Shown here: piece after piece, positions 35,567 through 45,019 of the stretch | Numbering within the stretch: the first letter of the stretch is position 1 | How the letters are laid out: the number at the start of each line of letters is the position of its first letter | Assembly (NCBI RefSeq): GCF_002834295.1 | Contig: NZ_PISP01000002.1 | Span: 124,001 to 188,000, forward strand | Direction: 5' to 3' | Source: Rhodohalobacter barkolensis | GTDB lineage: Bacteria > Bacteroidota > Rhodothermia > Balneolales > Balneolaceae | DNA length: 64,000 nt | Notes under the pieces: generated by a model | Told to the model about the DNA's origin: nothing | Seen by the model: only the letters and a program-made list of their open reading frames with translations | Database searches by the model: none | Program-made: the position numbers and the translations under genes

Positions 35567-36775
35567 ATGTCCAGCTTGAATGATGTTCCAGTGAAGATTG
35601 AGAAGAAAAGAATTGAGGCTCTTTACTCCTACTCTATTTTGGATACAGCTCCCGAAAAAGAGTTTGACGATCTGACCAAATTAGCAGCAGATATTTGTGA
35701 TGTGCCGATTGCAAGAATCAATTTAATTGATAAAGATCGTCAGTGGGCGAAATCTATCTTGGGAATGGAAGAGGATACCCGTGAAGTTGCCCGGGAAATT
35801 ACCGTATGTCAGTACACGGTTAAACAAAATGAAGTACTGGAAGTTAAAAACCTGTCTGAAGATCCTCGATTTAAAAACTTCTCTTACGTAATTCATGACC
35901 CTAAACTAAGATACTACCTCGGTGCCCCCCTTCTTAACCCGGAGGGATTTGCTGTTGGAGCTCTTTGTGTTTTGGATTACAAAGAGAGAGAAATGTCAGA
36001 TAAGCAGAAAGAGCAACTTCAGATTTTAGCCGGAGAAGTGATGGCCCGTTTGGAACTTCGTAAGCAGAATCAAGAGCTGCAGAAGTTGAATGAGCACAAG
36101 CTTAAGCTTATGAAAATGCTCAGCCATGATATGAGATCTCCATTGAATGGGATTATTGGCATGAGTAATATGCTGGGTGAGATTGTTGAAGGAGAAGAGG
36201 AGAGAGAGATGATTGAACTTCTTGAACAGAGTGCCATGCAGTTGAACCAAATGGTAGATGAGATACTTAGCTATTCACTGATGGAGTCGAAAGGGTTTTC
36301 TTTGAATTTAAAAGAGGTGGATCTGGATGAAATATCTAAATCTATGAGACGTCTCTTTAAACCCGTTGCCAAATCCAAGAATGTACATTTGATCATTAAC
36401 CTCGAAATTGAAAAGCGAGTCTGCTTAGATAAAGATAAATTTGAACAAATTTTCGGCAACCTGCTTTCTAACGCGATTAAATTTACCAGGGCCGGCGGAC
36501 AAGTAAAATGTGATCTTTCAATGACGGACGGTTCACTACAGCTAAATGTAGAAGATAGCGGCATTGGAATGGATAAGTCGACTGTTTCAGACCTGTTTCA
36601 AAATGGGACAGCTGCTCCAACTGGTGGAACCTCCGGCGAAAAAAGTACCGGGTTAGGTTTAGCGATCGTTAAATATTTTGTAGATCTTCACGATGGATCG
36701 ATTGATGTTTCAAGTAAGCCGGGCGAGGGAACTGAATTTTCAATCAACATTCCATTAACTGAAGATTGTAAATAA
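35567..36775 (+). CDS. GAF-domain histidine kinase (HisKA type)
   Basis: The 402-residue soluble kinase has an N-terminal GAF domain (about residues 18-160) including the conserved stretches ARINLIDKDRQWAKS and LGAPLLNPEGFAVGALCVLD. A short coil leads to the HisKA domain with H-box KMLSHDMRSPLNGIIGMS. The ATPase domain is intact (GNLLSNAIKFT, VEDSGIGMD, STGLGLAIVKYF). It is the likely phosphate source for the adjacent single-domain receiver. The GAF type is common in cytosolic redox or small-ligand sensing, but the ligand is unknown. The cupin gene follows by 13 nt. Confidence 0.92.
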   Translation: MSSLNDVPVKIEKKRIEALYSYSILDTAPEKEFDDLTKLAADICDVPIARINLIDKDRQWAKSILGMEEDTREVAREITVCQYTVKQNEVLEVKNLSEDPRFKNFSYVIHDPKLRYYLGAPLLNPEGFAVGALCVLDYKEREMSDKQKEQLQILAGEVMARLELRKQNQELQKLNEHKLKLMKMLSHDMRSPLNGIIGMSNMLGEIVEGEEEREMIELLEQSAMQLNQMVDEILSYSLMESKGFSLNLKEVDLDEISKSMRRLFKPVAKSKNVHLIINLEIEKRVCLDKDKFEQIFGNLLSNAIKFTRAGGQVKCDLSMTDGSLQLNVEDSGIGMDKSTVSDLFQNGTAAPTGGTSGEKSTGLGLAIVKYFVDLHDGSIDVSSKPGEGTEFSINIPLTEDCK

Positions 36776-36788
36776 ACTACATTGATCA

Positions 36789-37301
36789 TTGAGTCAAAAT
36801 AATTACCTCGAAGACAAGGCAGATGTTTTTAAAAAAGCTGAAGAGCTTCTAAAGAAAAAAGATTTTAAAATTATTTCATCCGATAAAGATCGACCCTGGG
36901 GTGGATTTTTTGTGATAGAAGAAGATCAGGCTTCTGCATTCATTGAGACATTCTTTCCTGATTTAAATGTATCGAATTTTGCTCAGTTCAAGAAATTAAG
37001 CCCCAAGCTTTTGATGGTCGCTCCAGAAAAAAGATTGAGCTGGCAGTATCACTATCGCCGTTCAGAGATTTGGAGAGTGATAGACGGAACAGTTGGTGTT
37101 ATTGTGAGCCAGACTGACGAACAGACTCCCCTAAAAACACTTCATACCGGTGATACAATCAGGCTCGAGCAGGGTGAGCGCCACCGGCTTGTCGGGCTGG
37201 ATGAGTGGGCGATCATCGCTGAAATCTGGCAGCATATTGACCCGGAAAACCCTTCAGATGAGAATGATATCGTGCGTCTGGAAGATGATTTCGGGAGATA
37301 A
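36789..37301 (+). CDS. Cupin-domain protein, mannose-6-phosphate isomerase type II-like
   Basis: The 170-residue protein carries a single cupin of the phosphomannose isomerase C-terminal kind. The markers are KRLSWQYHYRRSEIWRVIDG for the first motif with a metal-ligand His, and HTGDTIRLEQGERHRLVGLD for the second. Residues about 1-60 form a helical lead-in with DRPWGGFFV, as in sugar-phosphate-binding relatives. Stand-alone forms of this family may isomerise mannose-6-phosphate or bind a related sugar; which is not clear. The start is TTG, 13 nt after the kinase stop. Confidence 0.75.
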   Translation: MSQNNYLEDKADVFKKAEELLKKKDFKIISSDKDRPWGGFFVIEEDQASAFIETFFPDLNVSNFAQFKKLSPKLLMVAPEKRLSWQYHYRRSEIWRVIDGTVGVIVSQTDEQTPLKTLHTGDTIRLEQGERHRLVGLDEWAIIAEIWQHIDPENPSDENDIVRLEDDFGR

Positions 37302-37418
37302 AAAGCTCTTTCTTGCGTTGCCGCGGCGATTAGAAAGATTGTTTTAAGCTTTAATATTCCATTCTTTACGTATATAAAGATTTATATACTCTATTACCTC
37401 AATGTTGGACGTTAACAC

Positions 37419-38009
37419 ATGTATGATCGCGGAATATCTATATCCTTTATCGTTTTCATAGCGTTTACAGCAGCGATATCGCTTCCAATTGTGGCCCATT
37501 CACAAACCGGAATTGGTGGCGGCCTGGATATTAGAAGTGAAGCTCCGACAAGCGGCTACAGCTTAAGGCTGGAATACAGAGTTTTAAAACTGCCGCCAGT
37601 TGCGGATTTAAGAATCAGGGTTCATGGCAGCTACTTTTCTGAAACAAAAAAAGTGAGTTACGAAATGAACGGTTTAAGTACGGATGTGTTTGAGGAAAAA
37701 TCGGCATTTGATGTTGGGAGTGCGGCATTGGCAGGGTTTAATCTCGGCCTGATTAAGCCTTACACAGGTATTGGATTAGGCTTAGACAGTTCAGAGTTTG
37801 TGACTGCGCGTTCATTGTCAAATCCAAACAGATTGGAGGGAATCAATGAGGAAAATTTGTTTTGGAATCTGTTTTTTGGAGCTGAATTAGATCTGATTCC
37901 CTACGTGAAACCCTTTTTTGAATATCGATTTATACAGCTGGTGAAGCCAAAAAATATCGACTTCAAAGATTCTGAAAGATTTTCTATGGGGGTTATGCTT
38001 AGATTTTGA
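37419..38009 (+). CDS. Small outer-membrane beta-barrel-like protein, paralogue of 8350-8886
   Basis: The 196-residue protein has an N-terminal signal peptide (probable cleavage after AHSQ, near residue 30) followed by amphipathic strands and a terminal MLRF. The segments RSEAPTSGYSLRLEYR, LIKPYTGIG, ENLFWNLFFGAELDLIP and FFEYRF occur in the same order and spacing as in the gene at 8350. The two are clear paralogues; this one has slightly longer loops. It is monocistronic. Function is unknown. Confidence 0.72.
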   Translation: MYDRGISISFIVFIAFTAAISLPIVAHSQTGIGGGLDIRSEAPTSGYSLRLEYRVLKLPPVADLRIRVHGSYFSETKKVSYEMNGLSTDVFEEKSAFDVGSAALAGFNLGLIKPYTGIGLGLDSSEFVTARSLSNPNRLEGINEENLFWNLFFGAELDLIPYVKPFFEYRFIQLVKPKNIDFKDSERFSMGVMLRF

Positions 38010-38121
38010 CTCTTATAGTTAGTGAGGCAGTGTTTTTGTGAATTACGTATTTTACAGTTTCTGAACTGTTTTTAAATACCAAATGTTTATTATTAATATA
38101 AATAACCGTGAGTAACTGTTT

Positions 38122-40365
38122 ATGGCAAAAGTGGATACAGATATCCGCGAACAGATTGATGAGTTCAAACTTGATAAACAGCAGCAGACTGAGCTGACTG
38201 ACCTTCTGAACCTATGCCATGATTCGCTGGATGAAGTTGATGATAATCTTATTACAAGGGCATTTAAGCTTTGTTGTTTGTCTCATGAGGGTGTGAATAG
38301 AGCTTCAGGAGAACCCTACTATCTTCATCCGGTTGAAGTTGCCAAAATTATGGCCGGTGATTTTAATATTGATGATGAATCGGTAACCGCAGCACTTCTG
38401 CACGATACAGTTGAAGATACATCTGTTACGTTGGAGCAGGCAGAAGAAGTGTTTGGGCCTATTGTCAAAAACCTCATCGACGGTGTGACAAAAATTTCCG
38501 GAGTATTTGAAAGCCGGGATACAAAACAGGCTGAAACCTTCATGAAGCTGATCCTATCCATGGCAGAGGATATCAGGGTTGTGCTGATTAAGTTTGCCGA
38601 CCGTTTGCACAACATGCGGACTATTTCCGCGCTGCCACGCCAGAAACAGCTCAAAAAAGCCACTGAAACAATGGAGTTGTATGCTCCACTGGCGCACAGA
38701 TTCGGACTGTTTAAAATCAAGAATGAATTTGAGGATCTCTGTTTCAAAGTTATAGACCCGAATTCGTTTAAGTTTATTGTCCGTAAGCTGAGAGAAAAAA
38801 GAGACGCCCGCGAAGAGTTTATTGAAAAGTTTATGGATCCGATTCAAAATGAACTGAAAGCTCAAAATTTTAAGTTTGAGATCAAGGGTCGGCCAAAGCA
38901 TATCTACTCTATTTATCGGAAAATGCAGCGTCAGCAGAAGCCGTTCGAAGAGATTTATGATCTTTTTGCTATCCGGATCATTCTGGAAAATCCACACCAA
39001 AAAGAGGATTGCTGGAGGGTCTATTCAATCATAACCGACAAGTACACCCCGATCCCCAAACGATTTCGAGATTTTATCTCCGTACCGAAGGCCAATGGTT
39101 ACCAATCACTTCATACTACAGTAATTACCAAACAGGGACGTAAAGTAGAGGTGCAGATTCGTACCCGGAAAATGGATGATATTGCCGAACACGGAGTAGC
39201 GGCACACTGGAAATATAAAGAGGGCAAAAGCGGTGGCAGTGAAGAGCTGGACAAATTTGTGCATTGGGTGCGCGATGTATTAGACAGCCCGCGACCGGAC
39301 GCTGCTACAGAATTTGTAAAAGATTTTCAGCTCAACCTTTACCAGGATGAGATTTATGTTTTCACGCCCCAAGGTGAATTAAAAACCCTGCCGAAAGGTG
39401 CTTCCTGTATCGACTTTGCATTTGAAATACACAGTGAGATTGGGGAACGTGCGGTTGCTGCCAAAGTAAATGGAAAGATGGTGCCCCTGCGCCAGAAGTT
39501 ACACAGTGGCGATCAGGTTGAAATTATTACCGGAAATAAAATTAACCTCAATGCAGACTGGATTGAGGATGTTGTGACTCATAAAGCGAAAGCCAGGCTC
39601 CGCCAGTTTATCAAGCAAAAAGAGGTGAAGGTAGCTGAAGAGGGGCGTGAGCTTTGGGAGAAGAAAGCTGCAAAAGGGAAAATCGAGATTACGGATCAGG
39701 ATTTGATGAAAGTAGCCCATCGGTTCAAATTCGAGAATACCCAAGAGATGTTTTATGAAATCGGAGCCGGTGCATTTGATGTTCAAGACCTCTATAAGGT
39801 TGTTAAAGAGCTGAAAAGTAAAGGCCGGATTGAATCGGATGAACAGGATGACAAAGCTATAGATGAAGACAAAATTCAAGAAAAGTATATTTCAACAGCG
39901 CGTGCTGTAGGTGATACAAAGGCGCTGCTTGTTGAAGGTGAGTTAAGTGGTGTTAAATACAGCTATGCTAATTGTTGCAATCCAATACCCGGTGATGAAG
40001 TCATAGGTTTTATCAGTCGAGATGGCGATGTAAAAGTACATCGGTCGAACTGTAAAAATGCTCATCACCTGATTCGGACAGACAGTGAACGAATTATAGA
40101 TGTAAGCTGGGCCAAAAATATTGATTCTCAATTCCTCGGCGCAGTCAGGGTTATTGGGGAAGATCGTGTTGGGTTGGTAAATGATATTACTGAGGTGCTC
40201 TCTAAATCACTGAAAACCAATATGAAAAGTATTAACGTGAGCAGCGAAGGAGGAATGTTTGAAGGGATACTTACTATATATGTGAGCGACCTGAAACACC
40301 TCGAAGAGATCATAAACCGCCTTGAACGTATTGAGGGAGTTAAAAATGTAATGCGTTACGAATAA
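38122..40365 (+). CDS. Bifunctional (p)ppGpp synthetase/hydrolase (Rel/SpoT family)
   Basis: The 747-residue protein has the full long-Rel layout. An HD hydrolase domain (about 45-200) has LLHDTVEDTS. The synthetase domain (about 255-370) has RFRDFISVPKANGYQSLHTT. A TGS domain (about 405-465) begins DEIYVFTPQGELKTLPKG. A helical region with a conserved-Cys motif YSYANCCNPIP and a C-terminal ACT domain (about 670-747) follow. The intact HD motif and the basic RFRD motif indicate a bifunctional enzyme that both makes and degrades the alarmone, probably ribosome-associated. It is a single gene, followed by the HU operon. Confidence 0.94.
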   Translation: MAKVDTDIREQIDEFKLDKQQQTELTDLLNLCHDSLDEVDDNLITRAFKLCCLSHEGVNRASGEPYYLHPVEVAKIMAGDFNIDDESVTAALLHDTVEDTSVTLEQAEEVFGPIVKNLIDGVTKISGVFESRDTKQAETFMKLILSMAEDIRVVLIKFADRLHNMRTISALPRQKQLKKATETMELYAPLAHRFGLFKIKNEFEDLCFKVIDPNSFKFIVRKLREKRDAREEFIEKFMDPIQNELKAQNFKFEIKGRPKHIYSIYRKMQRQQKPFEEIYDLFAIRIILENPHQKEDCWRVYSIITDKYTPIPKRFRDFISVPKANGYQSLHTTVITKQGRKVEVQIRTRKMDDIAEHGVAAHWKYKEGKSGGSEELDKFVHWVRDVLDSPRPDAATEFVKDFQLNLYQDEIYVFTPQGELKTLPKGASCIDFAFEIHSEIGERAVAAKVNGKMVPLRQKLHSGDQVEIITGNKINLNADWIEDVVTHKAKARLRQFIKQKEVKVAEEGRELWEKKAAKGKIEITDQDLMKVAHRFKFENTQEMFYEIGAGAFDVQDLYKVVKELKSKGRIESDEQDDKAIDEDKIQEKYISTARAVGDTKALLVEGELSGVKYSYANCCNPIPGDEVIGFISRDGDVKVHRSNCKNAHHLIRTDSERIIDVSWAKNIDSQFLGAVRVIGEDRVGLVNDITEVLSKSLKTNMKSINVSSEGGMFEGILTIYVSDLKHLEEIINRLERIEGVKNVMRYE

Positions 40366-40386
40366 TCAAAGGTTTGTGTCTTGCGA

Positions 40387-40417
40387 TTGCGTAGGCGTTT
40401 TTACGTATTTAAATTTG
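40387..40417 (+). promoter_or_regulatory. Candidate Bacteroidota-type promoter for the HU-ruvX-def-fmt operon
   Basis: TAAATTTG at 40410-40417 matches the Bacteroidota -7 consensus TAnnTTTG. TTG at 40387-40389 lies 20 nt upstream in the -33 position. It is about 110 nt from the HU start. Confidence 0.4.
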
Positions 40418-40525
40418 TTTGATTCACCTATTTTTATTTTCAAATCTTTTATTAATAATTGTTTGTAGATATGATACATTGTTAAACGTGTATTAGGAGT
40501 GAAAACTATAAAACAAAACAAGAAG

Positions 40526-40855
40526 ATGGTGACTTATACAAAACGTGATATCGTGCGAACAGTAGCCGACCAAATGGACGTTCCGCTCAATCAGTCCGAA
40601 CCGTGGGTAGATGCTGTTATAGATGCTCTAAGAAGTAAAATGCTCGCTGCAGATCCTACTTGCAGGATTGAACTCCGTGATTTTGGTGTATTCGAAGTTA
40701 AGGAGACAAAAGCCAAGCCAAAGGCCAGAAACCCAAAAACAAATGAAGTTATTTATGTGCCTGCACATAGAAAAACTCATTTCAAACCAAGCAAACGCTT
40801 GAAAAAGTTTCTGAAACAGCCACTTGAAGAAGTAAAGAAGAAAAGTAACAAATAA
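40526..40855 (+). CDS. HU-family nucleoid protein
   Basis: From the ATG at 40526 the product has 109 residues and starts with MVTYTKRDIVRTVADQM, a typical HU beginning. The central DFGVFEVKETKAKPKARNPKT includes the beta-arm region that inserts into the minor groove, and KTHFKPSKRLKKFL forms the end of the core. A short basic tail PLEEVKKKSNK is added. An in-frame GTG at 40499 follows an AGGAG directly with no spacer and would add nine residues; the ATG is preferred. It is first in an operon with ruvX, def and fmt. Confidence 0.88.
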   Translation: MVTYTKRDIVRTVADQMDVPLNQSEPWVDAVIDALRSKMLAADPTCRIELRDFGVFEVKETKAKPKARNPKTNEVIYVPAHRKTHFKPSKRLKKFLKQPLEEVKKKSNK

Positions 40856-40859
40856 GTGA

Positions 40860-41291
40860 TTGGCTGATTTTGGCAGAATCCTCGGGATAGATGTAGGCGG
40901 GAAGCGTGTTGGCATTGCCAGAACTGATCTTTTAAGAACAGTTGCGAATCCTGTGGGTACATTTTCTCCCGAGGAATCTTTTATCGAAGTTGAGAGACAG
41001 ATCAGAGAGGAAGGACCTTATAAAGCCATTGTTGTGGGGTGGCCATTAACACCCACCGGCGAACCCACAAATGCAACTCATCTTGCCCAGGATTATTATA
41101 ATCATCTGAAGAAACGCTACAAAAATCTTGCAATCCATAAAATGGATGAACGTTACTCATCCAAACAGGCAATGGAAGCGATGATGGATGCGGGAGTATC
41201 AAAAAAACGCAGGGAAAAAAAAGGCAGGTTGGATCAGGCATCTGCAGCCCTTATTTTACAGCAATTTCTTGAAGCGTATCCAGAACTATAG
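40860..41291 (+). CDS. ruvX: RuvX/YqgF family Holliday-junction resolvase-like protein
   Basis: The 143-residue protein has the RNase H-like YqgF fold, opening ILGIDVGGKRVGIA with a catalytic Asp. The second acidic motif is MDERYSSKQA and the third DQASAALILQQFL. YqgF proteins are implicated in 16S rRNA pre-processing and proposed as resolvases. The start is a TTG 4 nt after the HU stop, suggesting translational coupling. The def gene follows in 5 nt. Confidence 0.9.
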   Translation: MADFGRILGIDVGGKRVGIARTDLLRTVANPVGTFSPEESFIEVERQIREEGPYKAIVVGWPLTPTGEPTNATHLAQDYYNHLKKRYKNLAIHKMDERYSSKQAMEAMMDAGVSKKRREKKGRLDQASAALILQQFLEAYPEL

Positions 41292-41296
41292 AATTT

Positions 41297-41854
41297 ATGT
41301 CAGTTTTACCCATTATCACCTACAATGACCCGGTTTTACGAGAAAAGACTCAGCCGGTAAAAGAGAATACGGAAGAGTTGCAAACATTGATTGATGATAT
41401 GTTTGATACCATGTACAATTCCAGCGGAGTGGGACTTGCAGCTCCGCAAATTGGTAAAGAGATTCAACTCTTTGTGATGGATGCAGACGGAATCACCGAA
41501 GAGGTGGATGAGTTGAATATGGGGCCGATGGTCTTTATAAATCCCAAGATCATTGAGAAGAGTGGAGAAAAAGTGAAGCTTGAGGAGGGCTGTTTAAGTA
41601 TTCCAGATGTACGGGACGATGTTGTTCGCCCGGACAAAGTGGTTGTGGAGTATCTGGATCGGGATTTTAAAAAACAGACGGTTACCGCTACCGGGTGGGT
41701 TTCGCGTGTAATTCAACACGAATACGACCACCTTCAGGGCGTCTTGTTTCTGGACTATTTGAGTGCGTTTCGGAAACGGTTGCACAAATCTCTTCTAAAG
41801 AAAATTGATAAAGGCACACTGGAAATTGAATATCCGGTTGTTTCTAAAAGCTGA
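41297..41854 (+). CDS. def: Peptide deformylase
   Basis: The 185-residue metalloenzyme has all three motifs: GVGLAAPQIG, EGCLSIPDV with the Cys metal ligand, and QHEYDHLQG with the two His ligands and catalytic Glu. It removes the formyl group from nascent polypeptides. It sits directly upstream of fmt, the enzyme that adds formyl groups to initiator tRNA, as in many bacteria. It is full length. Confidence 0.96.
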   Translation: MSVLPIITYNDPVLREKTQPVKENTEELQTLIDDMFDTMYNSSGVGLAAPQIGKEIQLFVMDADGITEEVDELNMGPMVFINPKIIEKSGEKVKLEEGCLSIPDVRDDVVRPDKVVVEYLDRDFKKQTVTATGWVSRVIQHEYDHLQGVLFLDYLSAFRKRLHKSLLKKIDKGTLEIEYPVVSKS

Positions 41855-41866
41855 TCTATACGAAAG

Positions 41867-42793
41867 ATGAAAAGTTTGCGAATTGTATTTATGGGATCGC
41901 CCGATTTTGCGATTCCATCTCTTGAGGCTATTCACAATTCAGATCATAAGATAATTGCTGTAGTTAGCAATCCGGATAAGAGGCGCGGCCGAGGCGGCAA
42001 GCCACAGCCAACCGTGGTGAAGAAAAAAGCTGTGGAGCTGGGTTACCCAACCCTTGATCTGGAAGATCCAAAATCGGACGTGTTCAAAGAAAAACTGAAA
42101 GAACTGAAACCGGATTTACTGGTTGTCGTTGCCTTCAGAATTCTTCCGAAAGATATTTTGGCGATTCCCACCATCGGTTCTATCAATTTACATGCGTCTC
42201 TACTGCCTAAATATCGTGGCGCAGCCCCGATTCACTGGGCAATCATCAACGGAGAAAAAGAGACAGGGTGCACCGTATTCTTTTTGGATGAAAAAGTGGA
42301 TACCGGTGAAATTATTGGAAGGTTTAAGACAGAAATTGGTCCGATGGAAACCACCGGAGATCTTTACAATCGTTTAAAGGTGAAAGGAGCAGATTTGTTG
42401 AAACAGTGCATCGATCAGATTGCTGAAGGGAATGATCAACGAATGGCTCAGAACCATGAGGACGCGACCCCGGCGCCCAAACTATTCAATGAGAACACAA
42501 AAATAGATTTCAGCGAATCGGTTGAAAATGTGCACAATCTGATCCGAGGATTGAATCCATTTCCCACCGCCTGGTGCATGTACGATGATAAAAAGTTGAA
42601 TGTACATCGCTCCAAGCCCGGGCCCATGAAGAAAACGGGAGAACCGGGTGAGCTTGTTGAACTGGACGAGGGACTGTTTGTGCAGTGCAAGGATGGTTTG
42701 CTGCAGCTGAAGGAGCTGCAACTTCCCGGAACGAAGAGATTCTCAGGCCTGGATTTTATGAATGGTTACGATACTTCTGTAGTTTTAAAATAG
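41867..42793 (+). CDS. fmt: Methionyl-tRNA formyltransferase
   Basis: The 308-residue protein has an N-terminal Rossmann-like formyltransferase domain with the signature NLHASLLPKYRGAAPIHW. A folate-binding region (about residues 85-110) and a C-terminal OB-like domain (about 205-300) follow. It formylates Met-tRNAfMet using 10-formyl-tetrahydrofolate and is coupled to def, 12 nt upstream. There are no unusual features. Confidence 0.96.
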   Translation: MKSLRIVFMGSPDFAIPSLEAIHNSDHKIIAVVSNPDKRRGRGGKPQPTVVKKKAVELGYPTLDLEDPKSDVFKEKLKELKPDLLVVVAFRILPKDILAIPTIGSINLHASLLPKYRGAAPIHWAIINGEKETGCTVFFLDEKVDTGEIIGRFKTEIGPMETTGDLYNRLKVKGADLLKQCIDQIAEGNDQRMAQNHEDATPAPKLFNENTKIDFSESVENVHNLIRGLNPFPTAWCMYDDKKLNVHRSKPGPMKKTGEPGELVELDEGLFVQCKDGLLQLKELQLPGTKRFSGLDFMNGYDTSVVLK

Positions 42794-42940
42794 AAGATAC
42801 TCTTGAGCGGACAGTTTAATTTAAAAATGCGCGAAATCCCTATTGCTTTAAAGTGATTTATTTTAGATATACTGTTCAGAATTAACAGGGATACACTTTC
42901 TCAAAAGAAAACATATTTATAATTCAATTACTGCATCATT

Positions 42941-43630
42941 ATGGAGCTTTCGCCACTACTAAAAGCCGCAAAAGATGGAAATTTAAACGAGGTTCAAAAT
43001 CTCCATGAGAAAGGAGAGGATCTTAATCAAACTCACAAGAATGGCAATACAGCACTGATCTACGCTGCAGAAAATGGCCATTTGGATGTGATTAAATATT
43101 TGATTGAAGAGGGAGCTGATCCGGCTGTGCAGACTAAAATGGGCGGTACTGCACTGAACCGTGCTGCCGAAAGTGGAAGTACATATATCATAAAGTATCT
43201 GTTGGATAATGGTACTCCAATCGGTGATCTTGCTCTGATAGTTGCTGCTCGCGAAGGAAATACAGACGCGGTTAAGTTACTGGTGGATGCAGGTGCGGAC
43301 GTAAATGCACAGCAGCGGTGGGGACATACCGCAATAATGCTGGCTGCAAGAGAAGGTCATTCTGAAGTAGTGAAACTTTTGATTGAAAAAGGAGCCAATG
43401 TCCGACTGAAAGATAAAAATGGCGATACGGCTTTGAACATTGCCCTGGATAATGACAACGCCGATATAGCAATGCAGTTAAAACGGGCCGGAGCAAAAGC
43501 TCAAATTAAAAAGAAGGTTGCCCCGGTTATTGAAGACGATGAAGATGACGACACGGATGTTGACAGCGTTGATGAGCTGATGTCGGGCGATGATGAAGAT
43601 ATTCCTGATGAAATGGATTTGGATGATTAA
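42941..43630 (+). CDS. Ankyrin-repeat protein with acidic tail
   Basis: The 229-residue protein consists of six ankyrin repeats (residues 1-185) recognisable by TALIYAAENGHLDVIKYLIE and its variants. The tail is strongly acidic (about residues 190-229, DDDTDVDSVDELMS and following). It has no signal peptide or membrane helix, so a cytosolic protein-interaction role is likely. The fourth repeat lacks the usual opening strand. A terminator follows 30 nt on. No partner is obvious from the neighbours. Confidence 0.85.
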   Translation: MELSPLLKAAKDGNLNEVQNLHEKGEDLNQTHKNGNTALIYAAENGHLDVIKYLIEEGADPAVQTKMGGTALNRAAESGSTYIIKYLLDNGTPIGDLALIVAAREGNTDAVKLLVDAGADVNAQQRWGHTAIMLAAREGHSEVVKLLIEKGANVRLKDKNGDTALNIALDNDNADIAMQLKRAGAKAQIKKKVAPVIEDDEDDDTDVDSVDELMSGDDEDIPDEMDLDD

Positions 43631-43658
43631 GAATCGGTATTCACTGTTGATCAGATTC

Positions 43659-43690
43659 AAAAGCCTTCGGAGAAATTCGAAGGCTTTTTT
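43659..43690 (+). terminator. Intrinsic terminator after the ankyrin gene
   Basis: AAGCCTTCG pairs with CGAAGGCTT (8-nt loop) and a T-run follows. Confidence 0.88.
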
Positions 43691-43891
43691 AATTTTGGGC
43701 CATAATTTTAGCCATATAAAATTATGAGGTAGAGTGGTCAAAATTTTGGAAAAGCGCTCCCACCCTAAATTTATAAAAATGAATAGCGTAACTTTGATGA
43801 ATTAATGGATTGAATGAATCTAAACCATTATTTTATTGTTATAAATACTGCAAACCAGCAGTTAATTTAAAATGAAAAGGAGCAAAAATTT

Positions 43892-44890
43892 ATGGCTAAA
43901 GTAAAAGTTGGAATTAATGGGTTTGGGCGGATCGGCCGACTAGTAATGCGATCCATCCTGAAATATCAGAGTGATGAAATTGAAGTTGTTGGAATAAACG
44001 ACTTGACGGATACTGAAACACTCGCCCATCTGTTTAAATACGACTCTGTACATGGTAAGTTTGATGGAGAGGTTCATGCTGATGGAAATAACCTGGTTAT
44101 TAACGGAAGTAAAATTGGAGTTACCGCAGAGCGTGATCCTGTAAACCTAAAATGGGGCGAACGCGGTGCAGAAGTGATTGTGGAATCCACAGGTATTTTC
44201 CGTGATGATAAAGGAGCTGCCAAACACATCGAAGCCGGTGCTAAAAAAGTAATTATCTCTGCACCCGGTAAAGGTGATCTTCAAACCATTGTTATCGGTG
44301 TGAATGATCATGAACTGGATAAAAGCAAAACCGTCTACTCTAATGCAAGCTGTACCACAAACTGCCTTGCTCCCATGGTGAAAGTGCTTGATGATGCCTT
44401 TGGTGTAGAGCAAGGATTTATGACAACCATTCACGCCTACACAGGCGACCAGCAAATTGTTGATGGTCCGCATAAAGATCTTCGCAGGGCTCGTGCTGCT
44501 GCTGCCAACATCGTACCTACAACAACGGGTGCTGCCGCCGCTGTTGGATTGGTGCTTCCACATCTCGATGGTAAACTGGACGGTATGGCCGTTCGAGTAC
44601 CTGTTCCGGACGGATCACTGACAGACTTTACTGCATTGGTAAGTAAAGATGTTACTGAGGAACAAGTTCAGGAAGCTTTCAAGAAAGCTGCAAGTAGTGA
44701 AATGAAAGGAGTTCTTGAATATAGTGATGAGCCGCTTGTATCCACGGACATTATTGGAAATCCACATTCCTGCATTTTTGACAGCTTATCTACCAAAGTA
44801 GATGGTAAGATGGTGAAAATTGTTGGTTGGTACGACAACGAAGCCGGATACTCTGCACGAACTGCGGAACTGGTTACAAAAATAATGTAG
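43892..44890 (+). CDS. gap: Type I glyceraldehyde-3-phosphate dehydrogenase
   Basis: The 332-residue protein has the NAD-binding GINGFGRIGRLVMR, the catalytic Cys in SNASCTTNCLAPM, and the catalytic-domain motifs TVYSNASCTTN and NIVPTTTGAAAAVG. It is standard in length and motifs. It is monocistronic, with a 260-nt leader in front and a terminator behind. Glycolytic or gluconeogenic cofactor preference (NAD versus NADP) was not assessed. Confidence 0.97.
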   Translation: MAKVKVGINGFGRIGRLVMRSILKYQSDEIEVVGINDLTDTETLAHLFKYDSVHGKFDGEVHADGNNLVINGSKIGVTAERDPVNLKWGERGAEVIVESTGIFRDDKGAAKHIEAGAKKVIISAPGKGDLQTIVIGVNDHELDKSKTVYSNASCTTNCLAPMVKVLDDAFGVEQGFMTTIHAYTGDQQIVDGPHKDLRRARAAAANIVPTTTGAAAAVGLVLPHLDGKLDGMAVRVPVPDGSLTDFTALVSKDVTEEQVQEAFKKAASSEMKGVLEYSDEPLVSTDIIGNPHSCIFDSLSTKVDGKMVKIVGWYDNEAGYSARTAELVTKIM

Positions 44891-44924
44891 TCTGTTGCAG
44901 ACTCTCAGATGTTGAATCTGTACG

Positions 44925-44958
44925 AAAGCCCGTATATAAACTATGCGGGCTTTTTTTT
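44925..44958 (+). terminator. Intrinsic terminator after gap
   Basis: AAAGCCCG pairs with CGGGCTTT and is followed by a long T-run (44951-44958). Confidence 0.9.
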
Positions 44959-45019
44959 ATTTTTAGAAGAGATTATTACAAAAGTGAGGACGAACACCCA
45001 CGTTAATAAATAACCTGTT

